Positions 8,458 to 16,930 of a stretch of 64,000 nucleotides of DNA are shown here, in pieces. Below the pieces are notes generated by a model that had not been told where the DNA came from, did not search any database, and saw only the letters and a program-made list of their open reading frames with translations. The position numbers were made by a program, and so were the translations under genes. The stretch spans positions 1-64,000 of the forward strand of contig DATAGP010000002.1 in NCBI GenBank assembly GCA_036263655.1, read 5' to 3'. The stretch's first letter is position 1; every line of letters begins with the position of its first letter. This stretch comes from Schlegelella_A sp036263655 (GTDB taxonomy: Bacteria; Pseudomonadota; Gammaproteobacteria; Burkholderiales; Burkholderiaceae_C).

Positions 8458-9174
8458 ATGGCTCGGCCTCGCAGCGGCTGCGCGCTCGCCGCCTGGCTGG
8501 TGGCGGTGGTCTCGGCGTGCGGTTCGGCCGTGCAGGCGCAGGACAGCTTCGACGACAAGACGCCGAACACCCGGGGTCCTCGGCCGGTGCAGACATCGCC
8601 GGCACCCGCTGCCACGACACGCCCCCCCGTCATCGCCCCTGCCGAGAAGCAGGCGCCCGCGGTCGATGGTGGCGAGACGCAGGACTTCGGCGTCGCGCCG
8701 ACTGCGGAGCTGCGCCCCACCGCGCAACTGCACGGACCGACGCCGACGACGATTCCGGGCGGCAAGGTCGTCGGCACCCGTCAGCTGGCCCAGTGGATGC
8801 AGGGGCAGCAGGGCCAGCAGGGCAAGGTGTTGCTGCTGCATGTCGTCGGCAGCAGCACGCATCTGCCGAACGCCATTCCGGCCACGCCGGCGTCTCAGGG
8901 CGGTCGCTTCGACGATCCGGTCCAGAACGAGTTCGGCGAGTACCTCCAGAAGGCGACGGCGGGCGACCGGTCACGCCTCGTGGTGACGTACTGCCAGGGC
9001 GTTCGCTGCTGGGGCTCGTACAACGCGGCGCTGCGTGCCATCCGCATGGGCTACACGAATGTCCACTGGTATCGCGGCGGCATGGAGGCCTGGCAACAGG
9101 CCGGATTGCCGCTCCTGGATGCCTCGGCGGCGCACGGCTCGAGACAGCAGCCTGACGCGCCGGCGCGGCGCTGA
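8458..9174 (+). CDS. secreted rhodanese-like protein with CxxxxCW motif
   Basis: A 238-residue protein with an N-terminal signal peptide ('CALAAWLVAVVSACGSAVQAQ'). A Pro/Thr-rich linker to about residue 95 leads to a rhodanese-fold domain. 'LVVTYCQGVRCWGSYNAA' followed by 'GYTNVHWYRGGMEAWQQAG' is the C-terminal half of rhodanese-like proteins, with the active-site Cys loop and W-x-G-G-x-x-A-W ending. The CxxxxCW form resembles PQQ-dependent catabolism-associated rhodanese proteins. The start ATG follows the upstream stop by two bases. It probably handles sulfur or redox chemistry in the periplasm; the partner is likely the preceding secreted protein. The substrate is unknown. Confidence 0.72.
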   Translation: MARPRSGCALAAWLVAVVSACGSAVQAQDSFDDKTPNTRGPRPVQTSPAPAATTRPPVIAPAEKQAPAVDGGETQDFGVAPTAELRPTAQLHGPTPTTIPGGKVVGTRQLAQWMQGQQGQQGKVLLLHVVGSSTHLPNAIPATPASQGGRFDDPVQNEFGEYLQKATAGDRSRLVVTYCQGVRCWGSYNAALRAIRMGYTNVHWYRGGMEAWQQAGLPLLDASAAHGSRQQPDAPARR

Positions 9175-9204
9175 AGGGCCGCCCTTCGCCCGCCCTTCTT
9201 GCGG

Positions 9205-9925
9205 CTAGTGGCGGAGTACCTTGCTCGACCTGTCTGCCGCCTTGGAAAAGGCCTGCAGCTCGCGGATCTCGTCCACGTGGATCTTTCCGTACCGGATGCG
9301 GACGATCCCGGCATCCTGCAGTTCGTGCAGCGCTCGATTGGTGATCTGTCGTGACAGGCCGCAGAGGCGCGCGATCTCCTGCTGGGAAATCATCACGACG
9401 TCCGATCTCGTCGGGCAGAGCGCAGGGTTGAACAACTCGGCGAGACAGCTCGCTACCCTGACCCGTCGTGCTCTGCATGCGGCAGCTTTCGACCAGAGCC
9501 ACGAACTGCCCCAGGCGGGCATTCAGCTGACGCACCAGGAAGTTGTTGAACGGCAGGCTCGTCTGGTACAGCCGATCGAACGTGGCGATGGGCATCAACG
9601 CCATTCGGCTGTCCCGCAAGGCGACGACCTCGTAGGGGCGCCTTTCCTGCTTGATCAGCGAACCCTCGCCGAGCCAGCCTCCCGCCGACACGCCGATGAA
9701 CGTGGTGCATCGGCCGTCCGGCGCGACCGTGTCGACCTTGACCATCCCTTCGATGACGCCCAGCCAGTACTCGGCCGGCTCACCCTCGCGGCAGATGACC
9801 GAGCCTGCAGCGAAGTGCTGCTCTCGGGTCTCGCGCACGACTCGATCGATCTGCGCCGGCGTCAAGCCTTGCGCCCAGGCCGCATGCCGCAGCATGCTGC
9901 TCGCGGTGATGAATGGCGTCGTCAA
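9205..9925 (-). pseudogene. Crp/Fnr family transcriptional regulator, frameshifted
   Basis: The N-terminal half (TTG start at 9925, TAA in frame upstream) encodes a cyclic-nucleotide-binding jelly roll: 'GSVICREGEPAEYWLGVIEG' region and 'GWLGEGSLIKQERRPYEVVA'. It ends its homology at 'VALVESCRMQ'. The helix-turn-helix half is in another frame, with 'ISQQEIARLCGLSRQITNRA' then 'IRYGKIHVDEIREL', and ends at 9205. Removing one base near plus-strand position 9466 would join them into a normal protein of about 239 residues. Either the gene is inactivated or the base is a sequencing error. Intact relatives are one-component regulators; the sulfur/rhodanese gene pair lies just beyond its 3' end. Confidence 0.8.
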
Positions 9926-9999
9926 CGGGCGCTCCGACGAGAGGGGAACAAGTCGCCGACCTTATACCCAACGTCGTTCGGAGCCGTGCACGTGGACTC

Positions 10000-12324
10000 T
10001 CAGAACTGCACCGAGGCGGGCACCGCGCCCACGGCCGTTCCCGCCGGGCCCGAGTTGAAGTTCAGGAACGTGTACTCCGAAGTCTGATGGACGCCGGGCT
10101 TGGACCAGTCGCAGACGCCGTCCGTGAACACGGCCGACAGGCGAGCCCGCTGACCGGCATCGAAGGCAACGCCAGGGTAGTCCGTGCTCGTGAACACGAG
10201 AGGCTTCAGCTGACACTTGTAGATGTCCTCCGACAGCGGCCCGCCGGCGACGCGCCGAGGCGACAAGGTCGGGCGCAACGGGCACGCCGGGTCGTTGAGC
10301 GCGAGCTCCGTGGCCAGATCGGCGTCGGTGGCACCGTTGGTCGTGAAGCAGCCATCCTTCACGTCGGCCGGCTTGTTGCTCACGACCTTCGCCTCGATCG
10401 GCGCAGTCCCCGTGTCCGCCTCGATGGCTGCCAGCCAGCGGTCCATCATCTTGAAGGACTGGCGGACCAGCGCCGTCCCGGTCGTTGCGTTGCTCGCACG
10501 GATGACCTGGTTGGCATGGCCGCCGTTCACCGCATCGAGCCGGGCGCGGGCCTGGAAGGAGCGCCATGTCATGTGAATGTCGGCGCCGCGTTCCGGCCTG
10601 AGATCGATGATCGCGACCTTGGCCAGGTTCCTTGCGTTGCTGTGCAGGCCGCTGCGATAGATCTGCGGCAGCACGTCCGGAACGGCCCTGAAGCGGGCGG
10701 CCGGAATCGTTGGCGCAGCAACCAATCCCGCACTCCAGTCCATGTCGCTGTTGTAGCTGCCGATCCCCTCGTTGAGCTGCACGAACTGTTCTGCCGTGAT
10801 GACGCCGTCCTGCAGCGCCTTGAGGCCGTACTGCACACCGGCGTTGTCATAGGGCAGCTTCGGCTTCACGTTCCGGTCGGTATCAGTCACGGTGCCGAAA
10901 ATGGCGAGCATCATGTCGTGGATGGAGCAGCGCACGCCGTTCGGTCGCAGGATCGGGTCATAGGTCAGCGATGCCGGGAAGCCTGCCCCGCAGTTGGCGG
11001 CGCGTTTGGGGTCCTGCGGATTGATGAACGAGTTTCTCCAGGTCGTGCAGTAGTTCGAAGGGTGGCCGTTGATGGCCGCTCGAGCAGCGTCGGGCAACGC
11101 CGCGCCATTGGGCGTCTGGTAGAAGTTCTCCAGCATGCCGCATTCGCGCGTTTCGATCCAGGTCGATACCGCATCCGGGTAGCTGATGCCCGTCTGCAGG
11201 CCCTGCATGAGGCCCGGCACGACGGAAGCGATGACCGTCTGCATCATCGAGCCGCCGGAGCCGCCGTCGGCCATGGTGTAGCGGATCTCGCCATAGGTGT
11301 CGATGATGTGCTCCTTGACCATCATCATGTTCTCGGTAGCCAGCACCTCGTTGTTGTTGTCGTTGTGATTGGTGAGCTGCGCGTTGGCGACCATGAACCC
11401 GGCGGCGAGCGCGTTCGCGTCGAAGACCGAGGTGCCGGGTTGCTGCTGGAAGCGGTTGCCCGAGGCGGAGGCGCCGAATTTCCAATGCAGCTTTCCGTTC
11501 CAGGCCGTCTGCGGGGCCCAGGGCGTCCATGCCTGGGCCGGGTCGAAGTACGCCAGCACCTGATACATGCCGCGCGCCATCGTCCCGCGCTCGAGACGCA
11601 GAAGGCGTTTGGCGACGACACCCCGGTCGTTGGTGAAGTCGGCGATCTGGTTGTCGTTGGGTCTGGCGGCGGGGTCGTACTCGACGAAGCACGGGTCGGC
11701 GCCGGTCGTCCCGAACGTGCAGGCAGTGCCTTCCTTGGCCTTCGGCTGGTAGTAATGGATGTACTTCGCGGGTGCGTTGCACTTCACGTCGACGGGATCC
11801 GCGTCGAGGCCGTTGGCGCGCGTGGTGACGGTCGCCGAGAGGCTCGTCCCTTCCACGATCAGCGTCGTCGCCCGCCCGTCCTTGGTCGCGCAGATCCACG
11901 GCTCTGCCTGCACACCGGCGAACACGGGTCCGCTGCGCGAGTGATTGGTGATGACCAGACGCGCTCCCTTGCCGGCGCTGGTCGCCGAAAGCGTGTTCGA
12001 ACCCGCCTTGAGGCCGGTCACGACGCCCAGCATCCGGCCGTTGCCTCTGACCGCAAACTTGTCGGAGATGTCGGTACCGTCCAGATCGACCTTTACGGCC
12101 GATGCGCTCGCGCCTGCCGGGAGGACCACCTCGACGTACGCATCGCCGCCGCTGATCATGTCCGCACGGTTCGACAGTGTCTTGACGGCGGTGGGTGCGG
12201 TGCTGGCAGTCGACGGCGGCTGACTCGAGTCGTCGGAGCTGTCGGATCCTCCGCCGCACGCGGCGAGTGCGGCGCTGGCAACGATGGCTGCCATCGTGTG
12301 CCGGGAACAGGGCCGAGCGTGCAT
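10000..12324 (-). CDS. DUF6351-like secreted lipoprotein
   Basis: A 774-residue protein. The start is chosen at 12324 because AAGGAG lies six bases upstream; an in-frame ATG 57 bases earlier has no such site. The signal peptide ends in a lipobox 'ASAALAAC' followed by GGGSDSSDD, so the mature protein is probably an outer-membrane or periplasmic lipoprotein. An immunoglobulin-like N-terminal domain (about 30-130) precedes a large body resembling the DUF6351 family. 'YTMADGGSGGSMMQ' has the G-x-S-x-G look of an alpha/beta-hydrolase nucleophile elbow, and 'GGHANQVIR' could carry the His. Many paired cysteines are present. Hydrolase activity is inferred. It is transcribed divergently from the 2OG oxygenase gene. 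Confidence 0.72.
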   Translation of the reverse strand: MHARPCSRHTMAAIVASAALAACGGGSDSSDDSSQPPSTASTAPTAVKTLSNRADMISGGDAYVEVVLPAGASASAVKVDLDGTDISDKFAVRGNGRMLGVVTGLKAGSNTLSATSAGKGARLVITNHSRSGPVFAGVQAEPWICATKDGRATTLIVEGTSLSATVTTRANGLDADPVDVKCNAPAKYIHYYQPKAKEGTACTFGTTGADPCFVEYDPAARPNDNQIADFTNDRGVVAKRLLRLERGTMARGMYQVLAYFDPAQAWTPWAPQTAWNGKLHWKFGASASGNRFQQQPGTSVFDANALAAGFMVANAQLTNHNDNNNEVLATENMMMVKEHIIDTYGEIRYTMADGGSGGSMMQTVIASVVPGLMQGLQTGISYPDAVSTWIETRECGMLENFYQTPNGAALPDAARAAINGHPSNYCTTWRNSFINPQDPKRAANCGAGFPASLTYDPILRPNGVRCSIHDMMLAIFGTVTDTDRNVKPKLPYDNAGVQYGLKALQDGVITAEQFVQLNEGIGSYNSDMDWSAGLVAAPTIPAARFRAVPDVLPQIYRSGLHSNARNLAKVAIIDLRPERGADIHMTWRSFQARARLDAVNGGHANQVIRASNATTGTALVRQSFKMMDRWLAAIEADTGTAPIEAKVVSNKPADVKDGCFTTNGATDADLATELALNDPACPLRPTLSPRRVAGGPLSEDIYKCQLKPLVFTSTDYPGVAFDAGQRARLSAVFTDGVCDWSKPGVHQTSEYTFLNFNSGPAGTAVGAVPASVQF

Positions 12325-12491
12325 GTCGTCTCCTTGGTGGTTCGAACGATTCGAGCACGAGACCCGCACCATGACTGTCAATCAACTGACACTCGCGGGA
12401 AATCCCTCGGGCCATGGCTCGGGAGCGTGGGGACCCCCGCATCAGGTGCTCGCTCCGCTCCCTGCAGACGCTCGATTTACCATGGCTCCAG

Positions 12492-13481
12492 ATGCACCAC
12501 CTGCCCCTGATCGATCTGCGCGCCGCCGCCGATAAAGTCGCTTGCGCCATCGGCGACGCCTGCCGCGCGCACGGCTTCTTCTACGTCGTCAACCACGGCG
12601 TCGACGAGTCCCTCGGCCAGCGCCTCGAAGACCTGAGCCACCGCTTCTTCGCCCTTCCCGAAGCCACCAAGGCCCGCTACGCCATGCCGCTCGGCGGCCG
12701 CGCCTGGCGCGGCTGGTTCCCGCTTGGCGGCGAGCTGACCTCGGGCCGGCCCGACTGGAAGGAGGGCCTGTACCTCGGCACCGAGCTGTGCGACTCGCAT
12801 CCGCGCGTGGCGGCGCGCGTGCCGCTGCACGGCAGGAACCTGATCCCCGGCGACGACGTGCTGCCGGGCTTCCGCCAGACGATCCTCGAGTGGATGGCCG
12901 CGGTCACGGCGCTCGGGCACCGCGTCATGCAAGGCATCGCCCGCTCGCTCGAGCTGCCGGCCGACTACTTCGCGAGCCGCTACACCGCCGACCCGCTCAT
13001 CCTCTTTCGCATCTTCGACTACCCGAGCCGGCCGATCCCCGAAGGGCTCGACGTGCGTCACGGCGTCGGCGAGCACACCGACTACGGCTTGCTCACCCTG
13101 CTGCGGCAGGACGCCGTCGGCGGCCTGCAGGTGCACACGCGAGACGGCTGGATCGAGGCGCCGCCGGTGCCGGAGTCCTTCGTCTGCAACATCGGCGACA
13201 TGCTCGACCGCATGACCGGGGGCCTCTACCGGAGCACGCCGCATCGGGTGCGTCTCAACACCAGCGGGCGGGACCGGCTCTCGTTCCCGCTTTTCTTCGA
13301 TCCTGACTTCGACGCCCGCATCGAGCCGATCCGCAGCGCCGCCACCGACGACCACGCGACGCGCTGGGACGGCGCCAGCGTGCACGCGTTCGAAGGCACC
13401 TACGGCGACTACGTGATGGGCAAGGTGGGGAAGGTGTTCCCGGAGCTCGGGCGCGAGGTGAGGCTCGCGCCGCGGACCTGA
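12492..13481 (+). CDS. 2OG-Fe(II) oxygenase, isopenicillin N synthase family
   Basis: A 329-residue cytoplasmic non-heme iron dioxygenase. The start ATG at 12492 begins 'MHHLPLIDLRAA', where family members begin. 'ACRAHGFFYVVNHGV' is the N-terminal signature. The iron ligands are H195 and D197 in 'GEHTDYGLLTLL' and H251 in 'STPHRVRL'; R262 with S264 (RLS) binds 2-oxoglutarate. All required residues are present, so it should be active. The substrate of such stand-alone bacterial members is usually unknown (small acids, lactams or ethylene-type chemistry). No strong ribosome binding site is visible before the ATG. A shard of a close paralogue lies at about 7.2 kb. Confidence 0.88.
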   Translation: MHHLPLIDLRAAADKVACAIGDACRAHGFFYVVNHGVDESLGQRLEDLSHRFFALPEATKARYAMPLGGRAWRGWFPLGGELTSGRPDWKEGLYLGTELCDSHPRVAARVPLHGRNLIPGDDVLPGFRQTILEWMAAVTALGHRVMQGIARSLELPADYFASRYTADPLILFRIFDYPSRPIPEGLDVRHGVGEHTDYGLLTLLRQDAVGGLQVHTRDGWIEAPPVPESFVCNIGDMLDRMTGGLYRSTPHRVRLNTSGRDRLSFPLFFDPDFDARIEPIRSAATDDHATRWDGASVHAFEGTYGDYVMGKVGKVFPELGREVRLAPRT

Positions 13482-13492
13482 GCCGCCGGTCC

Positions 13493-14224
13493 TTACCGCG
13501 ATGCCGACACCGCCTCGGCGAGGTGGCGCAGCAGCGCGCCGCCGTCGCCGCGCCAGGCGCTCCCGTGCATGCACGCCAGCGTGCGCGGCTTCTGCTCGGC
13601 CAGGCGCAGCAGCGTCCCGGTCGTTTGCGGCGCATGCGCGAAGTAGTCCATCGGCTGGCGGAACGCCTCGCTCGGGCCGAGGATGTCGCCTTCGGTGAGG
13701 GCCTGATCGCCGTGCCCGGGCTGCGTGAACAGGTCGCCGCAGAGGAAGGTGGCGGTCGAGGTCTCCATCAGCAGGCCGCAATCCCAGCCATGCGGAACGT
13801 GCGGCGTGTCGAACCACTGGACGGTGCGGCGGCCGAGCGCGAGCTGCTCGCCGTCGGCCAGGGCGCGCGGCGCACGGTCGGCGACGTCGGCGACGGAGAC
13901 CATCGCCGCGACCTGGCTGCAGAGCGGCACGGCCGCCGGCGCGACGGCGATCAGCTCGTTCAGGGCGCCGCACTCGTCGGCCTCGAAGTGGGAGAGGCCG
14001 ACGTAGCGCAGCCGCTCGATCGGCATGACCGCCGCGATCGCCTCGCGCACCAGCGGGAACATCCGCCGCGGCCCGGTGTGCCAGAGGAGCGGCTGGTCGT
14101 CGACGAGCAGGTACTGGTTGAAGCTGAAGGCCTGTCCGTCGGGCAGGTCGACCGGCGTGTTGATGCGATAGATGCCGTCGGCGACTTCCTGGACGTTGGT
14201 GCCGGTCTGCGGGTTGGTGATCAT
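13493..14224 (-). CDS. metallo-beta-lactamase-fold protein, flavodiiron/ODP type
   Basis: A 243-residue protein with AAGGAA eight bases before the ATG. 'LSHFEADECGALNE' gives H79-x-E81-x-D83, the diiron signature of flavodiiron oxygen/NO reductases and ODP oxygen-sensing domains, not the HxHxDH of ordinary hydrolases. Further ligands are seen at H142/H145 ('DTPHVPHGWDCG'), D164 ('CGDLF') and the late 'CMHGSAWRG'. No flavodoxin domain follows, so this is the stand-alone form, which probably binds O2 or reduces O2/NO/peroxide with a separate electron donor. It is convergent with the 2OG oxygenase gene, 11 bases apart. Confidence 0.82.
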   Translation of the reverse strand: MITNPQTGTNVQEVADGIYRINTPVDLPDGQAFSFNQYLLVDDQPLLWHTGPRRMFPLVREAIAAVMPIERLRYVGLSHFEADECGALNELIAVAPAAVPLCSQVAAMVSVADVADRAPRALADGEQLALGRRTVQWFDTPHVPHGWDCGLLMETSTATFLCGDLFTQPGHGDQALTEGDILGPSEAFRQPMDYFAHAPQTTGTLLRLAEQKPRTLACMHGSAWRGDGGALLRHLAEAVSASR

Positions 14225-14326
14225 GGGGGTTCCTTTCGGGGAGAGTGGATGGCTGCAGGTTGTGGCGCCAGTCGGGCGGGCGTTACAGGATCTTTTTTCT
14301 TCCCCACCGCTTGGCTATCCTGAGGC

Positions 14327-14911
14327 ATGGAAGCGATCGACGCCCTGTCCGCCGCCGACGGCCCCGAGGTCCACGCCGCTCGGCGGATCGTCGGCTCCGC
14401 GCCCGGCGAGGCGCGCGAGGCGGAAGCCGAGCTCTACCGCCTGCTCGCGCCGCGCGCCCGCCGCTTCGGCCTGCGCCACCTCCGCGACGCCGACGCCGCG
14501 GCCGACCTGATGCAGCACGTCATGACGCTCACGATCGAGCAGCTGCGCAGCGGCCAGCTGCGCGAGCCCGAGCGCGTGCTGTCGTTCGTGCTCGGCGCCT
14601 GCCGGCTGACGGTGATGGACCAGCGCCGCGGCGAGCGCCGGCGCGAGGACCTGCTGCAGCGCTACGGCGACGCACTGGCGATCGCCGACCTGCACGTCGC
14701 CCCCCGGCTCGACCACGAGCGCGTCGCCGACTGCCTCGAGCGCCTGGCCGAGCGCGAGCGCTCGGTGCTCGTGATGACGTTCTTCGACGAGCAGCCGTCC
14801 GAGGCAGTCGGGCAGCAGCTCGGCTGCTCGGCGGGCAACGTGCGGGTCCTCCGCCACCGCGGCATCGAGAAGCTGCGGCGCTGCGTCGACGCGGGCAGGA
14901 GAGCCGCATGA
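14327..14911 (+). CDS. RNA polymerase sigma-70 family (ECF-like) sigma factor
   Basis: A 194-residue protein with region 2 around residues 35-105 ('FGLRHLRDADAAADLMQHV') and region 4 around 130-190 ('CLERLAERERSVLVMTFF' and 'GCSAGNVRVLRHRGIEKLRR'). Region 3 is absent, as in ECF factors. Its stop overlaps the ATG of the next gene (ATGA), which encodes a zinc-motif protein that looks like its anti-sigma partner. No target promoters are recognised in the window. Confidence 0.85.
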   Translation: MEAIDALSAADGPEVHAARRIVGSAPGEAREAEAELYRLLAPRARRFGLRHLRDADAAADLMQHVMTLTIEQLRSGQLREPERVLSFVLGACRLTVMDQRRGERRREDLLQRYGDALAIADLHVAPRLDHERVADCLERLAERERSVLVMTFFDEQPSEAVGQQLGCSAGNVRVLRHRGIEKLRRCVDAGRRAA

Positions 14912-15498
14912 GCGCGGGCCCGTCGAACCATGTGCCCCGCGAGGCGCTGCTCGACTACTGGCTGCACGAGAGCGACCCGGCCGCCACCGACGCGATCGAC
15001 GAGCACCTGATGGACTGCGAGCCCTGCGGCCGGGCGCTCGACGAGCTCGTCGCGCTCGGCGACGCCGTGCGAGCGGCATTCCGTTCCGGTGCGGTGTCGG
15101 CGATGGCGAGCGACGCCTTCCTGCAGCGGCTCGTCGCCGGAGGCGTGCACGTGCGCGAGTACCGCCTGCCGCGCAACGGCAGCGTGAACTGCACCGTCGG
15201 CCCCGACGACGAGCTGCTCGTGGCCCACCTCGAGACGGACTTGCGCGGTGTCGAGCGGCTCGATGCCGTGGTGACGCTGTCGCTGGAGCCCGACGTGCAG
15301 CATCGCTTGCACGACGTCCCGTTCGACGCGCACGCGGGCGAGGTGCTCTGGTTGCCCAAGTTCGGCCTGGTCCGGAGTGCGCCGGCGCACGTGGCGGAGG
15401 TGACGCTGCTGTCGGTCGGCGCCGCCGGCAGCGAGGAGCTGGGGCGCTACACGTTCCGCCATCAGCCGTGGCCGCCCCGTCCCGCACCGCCCGGCTGA
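14908..15498 (+). CDS. putative zinc-binding anti-sigma factor
   Basis: A 196-residue soluble protein translationally coupled to the sigma factor by a four-base ATGA overlap. 'DEHLMDCEPCGRALDELV' (about residues 31-48) contains the H-x3-C-x2-C zinc motif of ZAS-type anti-sigma domains. No transmembrane segment follows. Instead residues about 80-190 form a beta-rich domain ('GVHVREYRLPRNGSVNCTV' onward) that I cannot match to the usual ChrR cupin sensor. The domain order suggests that a cytoplasmic signal is sensed by the C-terminal part and relayed to the sigma factor. The function is inferred from context and the zinc motif. Confidence 0.72.
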   Translation: MSAGPSNHVPREALLDYWLHESDPAATDAIDEHLMDCEPCGRALDELVALGDAVRAAFRSGAVSAMASDAFLQRLVAGGVHVREYRLPRNGSVNCTVGPDDELLVAHLETDLRGVERLDAVVTLSLEPDVQHRLHDVPFDAHAGEVLWLPKFGLVRSAPAHVAEVTLLSVGAAGSEELGRYTFRHQPWPPRPAPPG

Positions 15499-15508
15499 CG
15501 GCCTCGGG

Positions 15509-16306
15509 ATGGACAATCCCGACCGCATGGGCAAGCCCGGTCGACTCGCCAGCGCCGCGTGGTTCGTGCTGCCGCTCGTGGCGCTCCTCGTCGTGTGGGA
15601 GGTCGTGGTCCGCGGCTTCGACGTCAGCCCGCGCACCTTTCCGGCCCTCGACTCGGTGCTCGTCGCCGGAGCCGCGGCCGTCGCCGACGGCAGCCTGATC
15701 CGCCATATCGGCGCGAGCCTCGGCCGCGTCGCGCTCGGCACGCTGATCGGCATCGCCCTCGCCGTGCCGCTCGGCATCGCGATGGGCACCAACCGCGCGG
15801 TGTCGGCGTTCTTCACGCCGCTGCTGCGCTTCTTCTCGGTGCTCGCGGGCATCGCCTGGATCCCGATCGCGACGCTCTGGTTCGGCTACGGCTTCGGCGC
15901 CATCACCTTCGTCATCTTCAACGCCGTCTTCTTCGTCGTCGCCTACAACACCCTGCTCGGCGTCACCGGCCTCGCCCTGCCGCTGCGCCACGCGGCGGCG
16001 TCGCTCGGCGCGACGCGCTGGCAGATGCTCACCGAGGTGCTGCTGCCGGGCGCGCTGCCGAACATCGTCACCGGCATCCGCACCGGACTGGGCTTCGCCT
16101 GGCGCGGCCTGATCGCCGCCGAGATGATCGCCACCAACGTCGGCCTCGGCTACATGCTCTTCGTCGCCCGCGACTTCTATCGCACCGAGGTGATCGTGAT
16201 GGGCATGATCGTCATCGGCGTGCTCTGGCTGCTGATCGACCGCCTGCTGCTCGCGCCCTGGGAGCGGGCGACGATCGAGCGCTGGGGCATGGTGCGCGCG
16301 GCATGA
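15509..16306 (+). CDS. ABC transporter permease (SsuC/TauC/NrtB family)
   Basis: A 265-residue inner-membrane protein with six predicted helices. It carries the EAA loop 'AAASLGATRWQMLTEVLLPGALP' region (about 165-190), typical of nitrate/sulfonate/taurine importer permeases. Its stop overlaps the ATG of a second permease gene that is broken after about 30 codons. The ATPase and binding-protein genes expected beside it are absent from the window, so the importer is probably incomplete at this locus. Confidence 0.88.
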   Translation: MDNPDRMGKPGRLASAAWFVLPLVALLVVWEVVVRGFDVSPRTFPALDSVLVAGAAAVADGSLIRHIGASLGRVALGTLIGIALAVPLGIAMGTNRAVSAFFTPLLRFFSVLAGIAWIPIATLWFGYGFGAITFVIFNAVFFVVAYNTLLGVTGLALPLRHAAASLGATRWQMLTEVLLPGALPNIVTGIRTGLGFAWRGLIAAEMIATNVGLGYMLFVARDFYRTEVIVMGMIVIGVLWLLIDRLLLAPWERATIERWGMVRAA

Positions 16307-16395
16307 GCGCGGTGCTGCCTGTCGTCTCGCCGTGGCGGCGCGCCTGGGGTGCCGGCGTCCGCCTGCTGGCGCGCTGGCCGGCCACGCTTGCCTGA
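16303..16395 (+). pseudogene. second ABC permease gene, truncated at the element junction
   Basis: An ATG overlapping the previous stop (ATGA) opens 'MSAVLPVVSPWRRAWGAGV', followed by 'RLLARWPATLA' and a stop at 16395. This is the typical N-terminus of a second permease in a two-permease SsuC-type operon, but no membrane domain follows. From about 16390 the sequence changes to AT-richer DNA that encodes an element HTH gene on the other strand. The gene was cut by a recombination or deletion event. Confidence 0.7.
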
Positions 16396-16671
16396 CGAAG
16401 GTGCCGAAGATTCCAATCGTTTGCGGTCAAGCCCTTCGCTGCCGCAGATCGAGTCGGTCAGTTTTCGCAAGGCATCAACGGGCCAGAACAAGCGTCCGTT
16501 TAGTCGGCGCGGCCGGAGAGGCCCGTTGTCGTTAGAGGCCCACGAGCGAAGCGTCGCGGGTTGCCGGTTCAGGTGATAAGCAGCGCAGCTGGTGTCGACT
16601 CCAGCCCTGGTTTCTTGATCGAGGGGTGGATACGAGTTAAGTGCGCGATTGGGTACGTCATGAGAGTGCAT
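16388..16671 (-). pseudogene. excisionase-like HTH DNA-binding protein, 3' end lost
   Basis: The minus-strand ATG at 16671 opens a protein whose residues about 28-70 read 'GVDTSCAAYHLNRQPATL', 'RSWASNDNGPLRPRRLN' and 'GRLFWPVDALRKL'. This winged-helix/MerR-like pattern is seen in small accessory DNA-binding proteins of phages, plasmids and integrative elements. After about residue 95 the frame runs without a stop into the antisense of the chromosomal permease gene and ends only at 16177, so the natural C-terminus is missing. With the integrase 260 bases away, this is probably the element's excision or replication regulator, truncated by deletion. Confidence 0.6.
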
Positions 16672-16860
16672 GTGCGGGAATCAGAGTGGAGGAGCGAGGA
16701 CCTCACTCTAGATTTCTGATCGGCCTTGAATTCCTCGATGACCGCATCACGCTGCCATCGACTCATTCGATTAATGAAGCGAAAACGTGCCTCAATGCCG
16801 CTCTGATCCTTCTACTGCCGCCTTTGCATTTCGAGTGCGTTCTCGGTCCTTCTTTGCGCA

Positions 16861-16893
16861 TCTACTACGCATCTACTACGCATCTACTACGCA
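16861..16893. repeat. three tandem copies of an 11-bp unit
   Basis: TCTACTACGCA is repeated exactly three times head to tail, just downstream of the integrase stop codon, in an AT-richer stretch without a convincing gene. It may be slippage-generated or an element-borne protein binding site (iteron-like). The 16672-16930 interval around it holds nothing else I can assign. Confidence 0.8.
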
Positions 16894-16930
16894 TCGACAT
16901 GTGCGACTGTGCAGTCGCGTGGGCCGGGGA

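Noticed and set aside
12365..12395. TGTCA-N6-TGACA inverted repeat between the DUF6351 and oxygenase genes.
   Set aside because: Only five base pairs, and such pairs are expected by chance in 150 bases; no consensus operator recognised.
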